This document shows positions 18,014 through 26,129 of a DNA stretch of 64,000 bases, piece after piece. Both the position numbers and the translations under genes were made by a program. The notes below the pieces were generated by a model. That model did no database searches. It saw only the letters and a list, made by a program, of their open reading frames with translations, and was not told where the DNA came from. Each line of letters opens with the position of its first letter. The stretch's first letter is position 1. The stretch is from Microbacterium sp. cx-55 (GTDB lineage Bacteria > Actinomycetota > Actinomycetes > Actinomycetales > Microbacteriaceae), in NCBI RefSeq assembly GCF_021117345.1, contig NZ_CP088261.1:2728001-2792000 (forward strand), read 5' to 3'.

Positions 18014-18595
18014 CTAGTCGATCGGCGCGACGCTGTGGGCCATCGTGATCACGAAGGCGTTCCGCGACAGGTCGACGACCTCGTAGCGCGTCGGCCGGTC
18101 GTTGATCCAGCCGCGCGTGCCGTTCCGGTCGAGCACGACCCAGTCGGCGCGCACGCGCGCGCCGCGGCCGTCGGCGGCGAGGATCGCCTGCACCCGCGTC
18201 CAGTGCGTGAGGAAATCGAGTTCGGTCGACCCGTCCCACAGCTTGCTGTGCGAGCGGATGACGGCGCGCGTCTGCGCATCCGGATGGAGGTCGCGGAGGT
18301 CGACGCCGACCAGCAGCTCCGGCTCGTGCACCCAGACGACGGTCGCCGCCCGATACTCGGCGACGCCGATCACCACGGGAAGCTCGGTGCCGTCCACCGA
18401 CGCGATCAGACGCGTGTGGTGCCCGAACGTCGTCGGCGACTCACGCTCTATCCGAACGGCGGTCGTCTCGATACCGAGCCGCGCGCCGATGATCTGACGC
18501 GCCAGAATGCGCTTGCGATCGTGCGGCGTCACCGCGGGGTCCCACCCGAGCCGTGCGTTGATTCCTGCGGCGGCGTCCAAAACGACCGAATCCAT
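18014..18595 (-). CDS. PPTase-like protein, probably degenerate
   Basis: A 193-residue protein of no certain family. It resembles Sfp-type 4'-phosphopantetheinyl transferases: VGVDLRD at residues 96-102 lines up with the Mg2+ motif VGVDVE, and HWTRVQAILAADGRG at 131-145 with WTRKEAxLKAxGxG. But the key Glu of the second motif is Gln, the first Glu is replaced by Arg-Asp, and the upstream SHS motif is missing, so transferase activity is doubtful. GAGGAGG precedes ATG at 18595. Convergent with the AraC gene. The homology is my reading of motifs and could be accidental. Confidence 0.55.
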   Translation of the reverse strand: MDSVVLDAAAGINARLGWDPAVTPHDRKRILARQIIGARLGIETTAVRIERESPTTFGHHTRLIASVDGTELPVVIGVAEYRAATVVWVHEPELLVGVDLRDLHPDAQTRAVIRSHSKLWDGSTELDFLTHWTRVQAILAADGRGARVRADWVVLDRNGTRGWINDRPTRYEVVDLSRNAFVITMAHSVAPID

Positions 18596-18783
18596 CAGGA
18601 CCTCCTCAATCCGGGTACGCAAACCTGATGCCAGCCTAGGCCGCGGCGCTCACGCTCGTCGCGACCGGGTGCCGTGAGAAACGCCGGGGGAATGCCGATG
18701 GCGTCCGCGGCCTTGTCATCGACGTACGGCGCCGCGATGCCCGCTGATCGCGCCTCGCGACGCACCGACCTCGGAAGGACATC

Positions 18784-19737
18784 ATGACCCGCATCGGACG
18801 CAGTGACCTCGACATCTTCCCGCTCTCGCTCGGCGGCAACGTGTTCGGCTGGACGGCCGACCGCGATGCCACCTTCGAGATCCTCGACGCGTTCCACGCC
18901 GGGGGCGGCGACTTCATCGACACCGCCGACTCGTACAGCGCCTGGGTTCCGGGTAACACCGGCGGAGAGAGCGAGAAGCTCATCGGCGAATGGCTCGCGT
19001 CTCGCACGCCGCAGAACGTCGTGGTCGCCACGAAGGTGAGCCAGCATCCGGACTTCCGCGGCCTCTCCGCCGCGAACGTCCGTGCCGCCGCGGAGGCATC
19101 GCTCACCCGGCTCGGCGTCGACACGATCGACCTGTACTACGCGCACTTCGACGACCCCGAGACACCCCTCGAAGAGACGGTTGCCGCATTCGGCGACCTC
19201 GTCACTGACGGGCTCGTCCGGTACGTCGCCGTGTCGAACTTCAGCGCCGACCGCATCCGTTCCTGGATCGAACTCGCGAAGGCCGGCGGCAGCGCCCTTC
19301 CGGTCGCGGTGCAGCCGCACTACAACCTGGTGCACCGGAACGAGGTCGAGGAATCGATCGTCCCGGTCGCGGAGGAGTTCGGCCTGTCGCTCGTTCCCTA
19401 CTATGGCCTCGCCTCGGGATTCCTGACCGGCAAGTACCGGTCGGCGGAGGCAGCGCAGGCGCCGTCCACCCCGCGTGCCGAGGGCGCCGCGAAATATGCG
19501 ACGCCGCAGGGCCTGCGGATCATCGACACCCTCGGAGAGATCGGTGCGGCACACGACGCATCCATCGCCGCGACCGCTCTCGCCTGGCTGCGCGCGCAGC
19601 CGACCGTCGCGGCCCCGATCGCGAGCGCATCGCGCGTCTCGCAGGTCGACGATCTGCTCACCAGCGCACGCATCGACCTGACCGCCGACGAACTCGCGGC
19701 GCTCGACGCCGTGTCCAGCTGGTCGCCCGCGTCCTGA
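18784..19737 (+). CDS. Aldo/keto reductase
   Basis: A 317-residue NADPH-dependent TIM-barrel reductase of the YajO/Tas-like group. The catalytic Asp and Tyr lie in FIDTADSYSAWVPG, the Lys in VVVATKVSQHP and the His in DLYYAHFDDPETP; SNFSADRIRSW and the C-terminal cofactor region AAPIASASRVSQVDDLL also fit. The substrate is an unknown aldehyde or ketone. GGAAGG precedes ATG. A strong terminator follows at 19743. Confidence 0.95.
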   Translation: MTRIGRSDLDIFPLSLGGNVFGWTADRDATFEILDAFHAGGGDFIDTADSYSAWVPGNTGGESEKLIGEWLASRTPQNVVVATKVSQHPDFRGLSAANVRAAAEASLTRLGVDTIDLYYAHFDDPETPLEETVAAFGDLVTDGLVRYVAVSNFSADRIRSWIELAKAGGSALPVAVQPHYNLVHRNEVEESIVPVAEEFGLSLVPYYGLASGFLTGKYRSAEAAQAPSTPRAEGAAKYATPQGLRIIDTLGEIGAAHDASIAATALAWLRAQPTVAAPIASASRVSQVDDLLTSARIDLTADELAALDAVSSWSPAS

Positions 19738-19742
19738 TCGTC

Positions 19743-19776
19743 CGCGGGGGGTCGCGCTTCTCCGCGACCCCCCGCG
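19743..19776. terminator. Terminator hairpin after aldo/keto reductase
   Basis: CGCGGGGGGTCGCG (19743-19756) and CGCGACCCCCCGCG (19763-19776) pair perfectly over 14 bp with loop CTTCTC. It starts 6 nt after the reductase stop. The small gene beginning at 19796 has its own -10 just after it. Confidence 0.85.
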
Positions 19777-19795
19777 CCTCGGCTACTGTCGAGGA

Positions 19796-19954
19796 GTGAG
19801 CTTTCTCGGCAACAACTCCGGCGCCGGAGCCGGCGACCCCGGCAACGACCCCAAGAAGCCCTCGCCGGCACGCATCGGCGTGTGGCTGGTCGTGGGCGCC
19901 GTGGGCGTCTACATGGTCGCGTCCGGAGTGATCGGAATCATCTCCGGCGGCTGA
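19796..19954 (+). CDS. Small single-span membrane protein, 52 aa
   Basis: A GTG-started ORF, MSFLGNNSGAGAGDPGNDPK followed by a short basic stretch and one hydrophobic helix (IGVWLVVGAVGVYMVASGVIGII). TACTGT at 19784-19789 is a -10 box ending 6 nt before GTG, and there is no spaced ribosome-binding site, so it should be a leaderless gene. The preceding gene is closed by a terminator, so it needs its own promoter, which fits. Function unknown. The promoter, codon use and clear topology argue that it is real. Confidence 0.7.
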   Translation: MSFLGNNSGAGAGDPGNDPKKPSPARIGVWLVVGAVGVYMVASGVIGIISGG

Positions 19955-19973
19955 GAGCCGAGTCTCCCGCGGG

Positions 19974-20504
19974 TTACTTCTTGCGGGCGATGACGACGAC
20001 GAGTCCGACCAGCGCGAGCACAGCGGCTCCCGCGACGGCGATCGTCCGCAGCGGGTCGGAGCGGTACGCGCTGTGCGCGGTGCTGATGGCGCGACTCGCG
20101 GTCTCCTGCGCGGCCTCCGCTGCCTGGCGTCCGGCGTCGGCGGTCTGCGCCAGCACGTCCTTGGCGGTGTCGGCGATCTCTTCGACGCGGCTGTGGGCGG
20201 CGTCCGCATCCGCGTCGACCTTCCCGGACAGCTTGTCGATCGTCTCGTGGGCGGCCTGCTTCGCTTTCTCCACGCCGTCGGATGCGGCGTCCTCGGCGGT
20301 GTCGATCCCATCATCCGCCTTCTCCGCGGCGGCCTTAACCCCGGCACTCGCGCGGGTCGCCGCGGCGTCGCCGCCGTGCTGAGCCGCGTCGGACAGGTCG
20401 TCTGCGGCGGCCTCGACGTGGGTCTGCACATCGGCGGCCGTGTCGGCCGCGGCCTTCTTCGCCTTCTCGACGGTTTCGCTGACGGTGTTGTCGTTCTCGC
20501 TCAT
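19974..20504 (-). CDS. LEA/YqjD-like amphipathic helical protein with C-terminal membrane anchor
   Basis: A 176-residue protein made almost only of Ala, Asp, Glu, Lys and Gln in long amphipathic helices (VEKAKKAAADTAADVQTHVE and similar stretches), ending in RSDPLRTIAVAGAAVLALVG and a membrane span with a Lys-Lys tail. That is the layout of the ElaB/YqjD/DUF883-type tail-anchored proteins and resembles LEA stress proteins. A role in stress or envelope protection is plausible only. GGGAGGG precedes ATG at 20504. Confidence 0.7.
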   Translation of the reverse strand: MSENDNTVSETVEKAKKAAADTAADVQTHVEAAADDLSDAAQHGGDAAATRASAGVKAAAEKADDGIDTAEDAASDGVEKAKQAAHETIDKLSGKVDADADAAHSRVEEIADTAKDVLAQTADAGRQAAEAAQETASRAISTAHSAYRSDPLRTIAVAGAAVLALVGLVVVIARKK

Positions 20505-20859
20505 GGTGGTCCCTCCCACGGGTTCCGGATGCGGATGCGGTGCCGACGGCCCTCGCGCCGAGCGCGCCAGCCGTTCGCGATACCAGCACAGCACACGCAC
20601 CCCGCCGTCCGTCGTCCCCTTGCGCTTCCCCCGCGCACTGTGCTGCGCCCCCGCATCCGCCTCCCGCACCCGCACCCGCACCCGCGAGACTGCAGTTCGG
20701 TCACGAGACTGCGGCCGCGAACCAACGTCTCGTGGCGCACCTGCAATCTCGCGGTCAGAAGGACGGTCGAAGGGACGGTCGAAGGGGCGCTCGGAGGACG
20801 AACCGGGGTCGGGCACGTAGAGTGTCGGTGATCGTCGTCCCCCACGAGCAAGGCCCCGC
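20505..20859. other. Intergenic stretch with a long palindrome and a promoter
   Basis: No convincing gene. It holds short GCACCC repeats (20664-20684), the palindromic element at 20683-20753, two copies of GGACGGTCGAAG just after it, and TAGAGT at 20818-20823, a -10 box about 36 nt before the beta-helix gene. Confidence 0.6.
20683..20753. repeat. Palindromic element with 17-nt loop (copy 1)
   Basis: Arms of 27 nt (20683-20709 and 20727-20753, 22 of 27 paired) around a 17-nt loop. Each arm contains CGAGAC at both ends. It lies between divergent genes, so it is not a simple terminator. Three more elements with the same loop length occur at 45684, 45748 and 56478. Confidence 0.7.
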
Positions 20860-21912
20860 ATGACCGGACTCGCCCATCTCCGTCGCGTGTTCGCACCGAC
20901 CCTCGTCGCCGCAGTGCTGTTGCTCGCCGGGTGCACCGCCACCGCGGCCTCTCCGGATCCGGATGCCGCCCCCACCGGCAGCGCGACTCCGTCCGCATCC
21001 GCGACGCCCGACAACGCCTGCGCTCCCGGCGCTCGCCTCGTCGGCGACACCCCGAAGAAGCTGCAGGCGGCGCTCGATGCCGCCGAGCCCGGCGACGTGC
21101 TCCAGCTCGCCGACGTCACCTACACCGGGTCGTTCACCATCCGCACCTCGGGCACGGAGGCCGCGCCGATCATCCTGTGCGGCACGTCCGGGTCGGCGTT
21201 GGAGGGCAAGGGCGCGACCTCGGCGGGCATCGTCCTCCGCCTCACCGGGGCGTCGTACTGGACGCTCGAGAACTTCGCCGTGCGGAGCGCGCACGCGGGC
21301 ATCGTGCTGGACGGCGCATCCTCCAACCAGCTGCGGAAGCTCTCGGTCTCCGACATCGGCGGGCAGGGCATTCGCCTCCGAAGCACCAGCGCGCACAACA
21401 TGATCGTGGACTCCACGATCCGCGACACCGGCATCACCGACCGCGACATGGGCGAGGGCATCGCCGTCGGTTCGCGGGAGTCGTCGTGGTGCCAGTACTC
21501 GGAGTGCGAGCCCGACCGGAGCGACGCCACGATCATCGTCGGCACGACGGTCGACCACACCGCCGGGGAGGCGATCAGCGCCGAAGAGGGCACGTCCTCG
21601 GGCGTCATCCGCGACAACTGGCTCTCCCGTGGCGACGGCACGAGTTCCGATTCCGTCGTCGATCTGAAGGGGAACGGCTGGATCTTCGCGCAGAACGAAG
21701 TCGGCGATGCCGCCGGCCCCGGCGTGCAGGTGCACAGCTTCATGCCCGAGTGGGGCCTGAACAACCGCATCGTCACGAACAAGTTCGGCGGCTCGGCCGA
21801 CGAGCTCGCGATTCAGGTGATCGGCGTCGCCGCTCTCACGGCCACCGAGGTCGGCTGCAACAACGCGATGACGTGGGGCCCGCCGGCCCGCACGAACATC
21901 GAGTGCACCTGA
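20860..21912 (+). CDS. Right-handed parallel beta-helix lipoprotein
   Basis: A 350-residue exported lipoprotein. The signal peptide ends with the lipobox LLAGC (Cys near residue 25), followed by a Ser/Thr/Ala/Pro linker. From residue 60 on there is a repeated short beta-strand pattern (GDVLQLADVTYTGSF, ASYWTLENFAVRSAHAG, SSNQLRKLSVSDIGGQG) of the pectate lyase-like beta-helix, with an extra Cys pair in WCQYSECEPD. Such proteins bind or cut polysaccharides, but no catalytic residues can be assigned. It probably faces the cell wall. Confidence 0.85.
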   Translation: MTGLAHLRRVFAPTLVAAVLLLAGCTATAASPDPDAAPTGSATPSASATPDNACAPGARLVGDTPKKLQAALDAAEPGDVLQLADVTYTGSFTIRTSGTEAAPIILCGTSGSALEGKGATSAGIVLRLTGASYWTLENFAVRSAHAGIVLDGASSNQLRKLSVSDIGGQGIRLRSTSAHNMIVDSTIRDTGITDRDMGEGIAVGSRESSWCQYSECEPDRSDATIIVGTTVDHTAGEAISAEEGTSSGVIRDNWLSRGDGTSSDSVVDLKGNGWIFAQNEVGDAAGPGVQVHSFMPEWGLNNRIVTNKFGGSADELAIQVIGVAALTATEVGCNNAMTWGPPARTNIECT

Positions 21913-21922
21913 GCCGGAGAGC

Positions 21923-22093
21923 TCAGGAAGGTCGGCCGGGACGCCCGCGGCGTTCGTTGCGGGCCTTGGCCTCGTCGCGTTCGGCCTCTTCGGCCTTCCG
22001 CCGTTCGCGGCGGAACACCTGCGACGGTCGATAGCTCGGGATGGGGATGGGTTTACTCACGGGAAGATCCGGATTCGGGTTGGAGTTCGTCAT
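21923..22093 (-). CDS. Small basic protein, 56 aa, second of a coupled pair
   Basis: MTNSNPNPDLPVSKPIPIPS and a highly charged C-terminal half (about FRRERRKAEEAERDEAKARN) ending RGRPGRPS. It looks disordered, then a charged helix. Its ATG overlaps the TGA of the acidic ORF upstream (ATGA at 22093-22090), so it would be translated by coupling. There is no ribosome-binding site of its own. No family recognised. The exact overlap with a preceding ORF that has a good ribosome-binding site is the main evidence that it is a gene. Confidence 0.5.
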   Translation of the reverse strand: MTNSNPNPDLPVSKPIPIPSYRPSQVFRRERRKAEEAERDEAKARNERRGRPGRPS

Positions 22094-22191
22094 AGTGGGC
22101 GACTACCGGATCTGTGCACGAAGTCCTCGGTGAGGGCGTCTTCGAAGTCATCGGCATCATCCCGGAGGTCGTCGGCGACCAGGTCATGCAT
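22090..22191 (-). CDS. Small acidic protein, 33 aa, first of a coupled pair
   Basis: ATG at 22191 gives MHDLVADDLRDDADDFEDAL and then TEDFVHRSGSRPL. The peptide is strongly acidic. GGAGGA lies 5 nt upstream of ATG, which is a good ribosome-binding site, and the stop overlaps the next ORF by the ATGA arrangement. A weak TTGCCG / CAACAT promoter pair may lie near 22270-22298 on the minus strand. No family recognised. Confidence 0.5.
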   Translation of the reverse strand: MHDLVADDLRDDADDFEDALTEDFVHRSGSRPL

Positions 22192-22326
22192 GGGGTTCCT
22201 CCGCTCGAACGTCAGCGCTGGTGCCGCTGGTTCGTCGCTCGGCGACGTTGCCGGAAGCGAGATGTTGATCCCGCCGTGATGCTGTCGGCAAAGGTTCGAG
22301 CGCGAACCCGTGCGGCTGACTTCAGG

Positions 22327-22785
22327 CTAGGCGCGGCTCGGATCCGTGCCGGGGTCTTGCCAAACGGGCCGGACAGGCGTACGCCGCGCCCAGATGGCCG
22401 CGAGCAGCATCCCCACGCACGTTCCGGTCGTGTTGGCCAGGACGTCGTAGATGCTCGCCGTCCGCTGGGACAGCAGCTCCCCCTGGATCGCCTCGATCGC
22501 GACGGTGGTGACGATGCCGATCGGCAGCACGAGATGGCGGGATCGATCGAGCAGGATGCTGAGCAGCCACCCGAACGGAACGAAGAACACGATGTTCGCA
22601 CCGAACTCGATCCGCCGGTACGTGGCCCACGGGAGAATCTGCTCGACCCGGTGCAGGAACCCGGTCGCCCCGGAGTCGACCGGTACCGGCCAGAACGCGA
22701 CGAGCGCCGCCGCGACCAGGTACGCGATGAGCAGCACCGCGGCACGGACGCGTGCGCGCCGCTCGGCCGTGGTTCGCTGCTGCAT
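22327..22785 (-). CDS. VanZ-family membrane protein
   Basis: A 152-residue integral membrane protein with four hydrophobic segments. The VanZ signature FGANIVFFVPFGWLLSILL and the segment VAIEAIQGELLSQRTASIYDVLANTTGTCVG are clear. In enterococci VanZ gives low-level teicoplanin resistance; most chromosomal relatives have no assigned role. TACGGT (22797-22792, minus) ends 6 nt before ATG, so the start at 22785 is probably leaderless. The frame is open further upstream, but that runs antiparallel through the aminotransferase gene. Confidence 0.88.
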   Translation of the reverse strand: MQQRTTAERRARVRAAVLLIAYLVAAALVAFWPVPVDSGATGFLHRVEQILPWATYRRIEFGANIVFFVPFGWLLSILLDRSRHLVLPIGIVTTVAIEAIQGELLSQRTASIYDVLANTTGTCVGMLLAAIWARRTPVRPVWQDPGTDPSRA

Positions 22786-22865
22786 CCTGACACCGTATCC
22801 GGGCCAGTTTTCGATCCCGTGACAACCGCGCGGCAATCCGCCGTGCGGCGCGCGCGGGGGCCGGG

Positions 22866-24029
22866 TCAACGGCGGGCGGTCACCGCATCCGCCATCGCGT
22901 GCACCGCCTGGTCGAGGATCGGCCGCGGCATCGCGAGCACCATCCGCACATAACCCTCGTAGCCGCGGCCGCAGAGGGCGCCGTCGGTGAGCACTACCCC
23001 GGCCCGCTCGCGGAAGAAGGCGGCGGGCGAATCGTCGAGGCCGAGCGCCGAGACGTCGACCCAGGCGAGATACGTCGCCTCGGGCGGTGCATAGCGCGCG
23101 CCGGGAAGTGCGTCGGCGAACAGACGGGCGAGCGCCTGCCGATTGCCGTCCAAGTACGCGTTGGTTTCCGCGAGCCAGCGTCGGCCGTCGCGATAGGCCG
23201 CGGTCGACGCGACGACGCCGAGCGTCGCGGCGCCGTGCACGACGGCGAACCCGAAGCGGCGGTAGCGCTCCGCATCCGCGGCGTTCGAGGTGATGAGCTG
23301 CGCCGCTTTCATGCCGGGGATGTTCCACGCCTTCGAGGCGCTCGTTCCCGTGATCGTGTGCCCGGCAGCCGCCTCGGAGATCGATGCGTACGGCACGTGC
23401 ACGGCGCCCCCGTACCGGATGGGGGCGTGGATCTCGTCGGCGAACACCCGACCGCCGTGCCGCTCGACGATCTCGCAGATCGCGAGCAGCTCGGCCCGCT
23501 CGAGCACCGTGCCGGTGGGGTTGTGCGGGTTGCAGAGCACGAGGGTGCGCGCACCCGCCGCGAAGGCCGCGTCGATGGCGTCGAGATCGTGCTGCCAGCG
23601 CCCAGCGTTCACGAGGCCCGGCACCTCCACCACGGGGTGCCCGATGCTCGGCAGATAGGTGAGGAAGGGCATGTACGCGGGCGTCGGCACGATCACCGCG
23701 GAACCTGCCGGCGAATAGTGCTCGACCGCGGCGCCGAGCGCGGCCATCACGTCTGCGACCGGGTGGACCCACTCGGGATCGACCGCCCAACCCTGATCGT
23801 GCGCCAGCCACTCCGAGGTCGCCTGTCCGAGCCGCGCCGCGACGGTGGGCGACAGGTAGCCGAGGTTCTCCTCGTCGATCGCGCGGTGGAGCGCGGCGGT
23901 CACCTCGGGCGCGGTGCCGAAGTCCATCTCGGCGACCCACGCGCCGATCGTTCCCGGATACAAGCTCCACTTGCGGCTTTCCGGTCGATCCAGCATCCGC
24001 CGGGTGCGCTCGTCGAAAGGATGGACCAT
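22866..24029 (-). CDS. MalY/PatB-type PLP C-S lyase / aminotransferase
   Basis: A 387-residue fold-type I PLP enzyme of the MalY/PatB branch. The opening FDERTRRMLDRPESRKWSLY, the motif LGYLSPTVAARL, CNPHNPTG, FADEIHAPIRY and the Schiff-base Lys in GTSASKAWNIPGMKAAQ (near residue 235) are typical. PatB-like enzymes split cystathionine and other S-conjugates to a thiol, pyruvate and ammonia; simple aminotransferase activity is the alternative. TAGGCT (24042-24037, minus) is 7 nt from ATG, close to leaderless. Its chemistry would fit the sulfur block at 31-41 kb. Confidence 0.88.
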   Translation of the reverse strand: MVHPFDERTRRMLDRPESRKWSLYPGTIGAWVAEMDFGTAPEVTAALHRAIDEENLGYLSPTVAARLGQATSEWLAHDQGWAVDPEWVHPVADVMAALGAAVEHYSPAGSAVIVPTPAYMPFLTYLPSIGHPVVEVPGLVNAGRWQHDLDAIDAAFAAGARTLVLCNPHNPTGTVLERAELLAICEIVERHGGRVFADEIHAPIRYGGAVHVPYASISEAAAGHTITGTSASKAWNIPGMKAAQLITSNAADAERYRRFGFAVVHGAATLGVVASTAAYRDGRRWLAETNAYLDGNRQALARLFADALPGARYAPPEATYLAWVDVSALGLDDSPAAFFRERAGVVLTDGALCGRGYEGYVRMVLAMPRPILDQAVHAMADAVTARR

Positions 24030-24075
24030 GGGCGCGAGCCTACCGATTGCGGCGCCCGGCGCCCCCGTGATGCAG

Positions 24076-24190
24076 TATTCTTGTCGACAGCAAGGGGAGT
24101 ACTCCCGTCTGCGGTCGGCCCGTCAATACGGATGCATCGTTGCATCCCGGGTCGCCGGTTCCGGTCACGGAGCGGAGGAGACCTTGGCGT
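24076..24190 (+). promoter_or_regulatory. Promoter and yybP-ykoY (Mn2+) riboswitch ahead of terC
   Basis: TATTCT at 24076-24081 is the -10 box. The leader then has AAGGGGAGTACTCCC (24092-24106), a middle helix region with GTCAATACGG (24122-24131) and GGAGGAGACCTTGGCG (24174-24189). The GGGGAGTA and GGAGACCTT blocks are the conserved strands that meet at the metal site of the yybP-ykoY (alx/mntP) manganese riboswitch, and TerC-family genes are its standard partners in actinobacteria. Expected effect: expression rises when Mn2+ is high. Confidence 0.85.
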
Positions 24191-24224
24191 CATTGTCCGC
24201 GCCACCCCCTTTTGGAGTACGTCC

Positions 24225-25253
24225 ATGCAGGTCACCCCGCTCATCTGGCTCATCACGATTGCCGTGACGATCGCCTTCTTCGTCTACGAATTCTTCGCGC
24301 ATGTGCGAAAGCCCCACGCACCCACGATCGGCGAATCCGCTCGCTGGTCGGCGTTCTACATCGGTCTCGCGCTGCTGTTCGGTGTCGGAATCGGCATGGT
24401 CTCCGGCTGGCAGTTCGGCGGCGAATACTTCGCCGGGTATCTGACCGAGAAGGCGTTGTCGGTCGACAACCTGTTCGTCTTCCTCATCGTGATGACCGGG
24501 TTCGCCGTCCCGAAGGAGTACCAGCAGAAGGTCCTGATGATCGGGATCGTCATCGCTCTGATCATGCGCGGTGGCTTCATCGCGGTCGGGGCGGCGCTGA
24601 TCGAGAACTTCTCCTGGATCTTCTACATCTTCGGTGCGCTGCTGCTGTTCCTCGCCTACCGACAGGCCTTCTCCCACGGCGAGAGCGACCCCGCCAACGG
24701 TCGATTCATGAAGTTCGTCCGCCGTCACCTCCCCATCACCGACGAGTACCACAGCGACAAGCTCACCGTGAAGATCGACGGCAAGCGCTTCTTCACGCCG
24801 ATGATGCTCACGATCGTCGCGATCGGCTTCATCGACCTGGTCTTCGCCGTCGACTCGATCCCGGCCATCTACGGCCTCACCAATGAGGCCTACATCGTGT
24901 TCACGGCGAACGCCTTCGCCCTGATGGGTCTGCGTCAGCTGTTCTTCCTCATCGGCGGTCTGCTGGAGCGCCTGGTGTACCTGGCTCAGGGCCTCGCGGT
25001 CATCCTCGCCTTCATCGGCGTGAAGCTCGTCTTCCACGCCCTCCACGTCAACGAGCTCCCGTTCATCAACGGCGGCGAGCCGCTGCTGTGGGTGCCGGAG
25101 ATCCCGACGTGGCTCTCGCTGGTGTTCATCGCCGCGACGATCGCCGTCGCGACGGTTGCGAGCCTGATGAAGACGCGCGGCGACAAGTCCAAGAGCGACC
25201 GCGACCGCGTGCAGGGCGAGGAGATCACCTCCAGCGACGAGACGGCCCGCTGA
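24225..25253 (+). CDS. TerC-family membrane protein (probable Mn2+ exporter)
   Basis: A 342-residue protein with about eight to nine membrane spans. The TerC marks are EKALSVDNLFVFLIVM and FIDLVFAVDSIPAIYGLT, each with the conserved Asp in a membrane helix, and FTANAFALMGLRQLFF. The C-terminus is a charged tail. TerC/Alx/MeeF-type proteins export Mn2+ or help load exported metalloproteins. The riboswitch upstream argues for manganese. ATG at 24225 follows the riboswitch; its stop overlaps the next gene by one nt (TGATG). Confidence 0.92.
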   Translation: MQVTPLIWLITIAVTIAFFVYEFFAHVRKPHAPTIGESARWSAFYIGLALLFGVGIGMVSGWQFGGEYFAGYLTEKALSVDNLFVFLIVMTGFAVPKEYQQKVLMIGIVIALIMRGGFIAVGAALIENFSWIFYIFGALLLFLAYRQAFSHGESDPANGRFMKFVRRHLPITDEYHSDKLTVKIDGKRFFTPMMLTIVAIGFIDLVFAVDSIPAIYGLTNEAYIVFTANAFALMGLRQLFFLIGGLLERLVYLAQGLAVILAFIGVKLVFHALHVNELPFINGGEPLLWVPEIPTWLSLVFIAATIAVATVASLMKTRGDKSKSDRDRVQGEEITSSDETAR

Positions 25254-26119
25254 TGGGCAAGCTGTCCAAGATCATCGGGATGGCGAAGAAGGCCCTCGAC
25301 GAGAACGGATCCGGCTCCGGATCCGGCTCCCGGACGGGATCCTCCGGCGGCGGGACCGACTGGACGTCGATGGTGCGGGGTGCGGCCAGCGCTCTCACCG
25401 GAGACAACCGGTCGTCGACCCCGAGCACACCGCCGTCGACCGCTCGTTACGTTCCCGGCGAGTCCGCGTACGGGCAGAACCGCTCGTCCGCTCCGGCCAC
25501 GACTCCCCCGTCGGGCCCCGCGGATGCGGCCGATCGCGCCGCCATCGCACGGTACGACTACCTGCTGCAGACGGCCGACCCGCACCAGATCGAGCAGGTG
25601 CACCGCGAGGCGTTCGCGCGGCTCTCTCCGGAGCAGCGTGCACACATCGCGGCGCGGATGCAGTCCGAACTTCCCCCGCACGAGCACCCGCGCTCGGCCG
25701 AGGCTCCGGACCTGGCCCGCGCCGCCGCGCGGACGGAGGCGAGCCGACCCGGCGTGCTGCGGGGTCTCCTCGCTCGCGCCGGCGACGGACGCGGACGCTC
25801 GCGAATGGGCGGCGCCGGCCTGGCGCTCGGCGGCGCCGGCCTCGCAGCCGGTGGCGTGCTGGGCGCGGTGGCCGGCGGTGCGGTGATCAGCTCCGTGGCC
25901 GGGCCGCTGCTCGAACAGGCCGCCGGATTCGGCGTCGACTTCGATGCACTGGCCGCCGGAATCGACCTCGACGCCCTGGGCGGGCTGGACGAGTTCGCGG
26001 CGGGTGCCGGGGATCTGGCCTCGGGCGTCGGGGATCAGGTATCGGGCGTCGGCGAGCAGATCACCGACTTCGGATCGGGCTTCGAGATCCCGGGGCTCGG
26101 CGACCTCTTCGGACGCTGA
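25253..26119 (+). CDS. Hypothetical protein coupled to terC
   Basis: A 288-residue protein I cannot assign. It has a basic start (MGKLSKIIGMAKKALDENGS), a Gly/Ser linker, a helical central part with a conserved-looking core (RYDYLLQTADPHQIEQVHRE AFARLSPEQR, about residues 100-130), a hydrophobic Gly/Ala-rich stretch near 185-220 that may insert into a membrane, and an acidic Gly/Leu-rich tail. Its ATG overlaps the terC stop, so it is made together with the exporter and shares the Mn2+ riboswitch. An accessory role in metal handling is possible, but nothing in the sequence shows it. Confidence 0.75.
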   Translation: MGKLSKIIGMAKKALDENGSGSGSGSRTGSSGGGTDWTSMVRGAASALTGDNRSSTPSTPPSTARYVPGESAYGQNRSSAPATTPPSGPADAADRAAIARYDYLLQTADPHQIEQVHREAFARLSPEQRAHIAARMQSELPPHEHPRSAEAPDLARAAARTEASRPGVLRGLLARAGDGRGRSRMGGAGLALGGAGLAAGGVLGAVAGGAVISSVAGPLLEQAAGFGVDFDALAAGIDLDALGGLDEFAAGAGDLASGVGDQVSGVGEQITDFGSGFEIPGLGDLFGR

Positions 26120-26129
26120 CGCGGAGCCC

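Noticed and set aside
22212..22793. Alternative minus-strand frame over vanZ
   Set aside because: The vanZ frame has the family signature and a leaderless promoter; this one is Arg/Ser-rich shadow.
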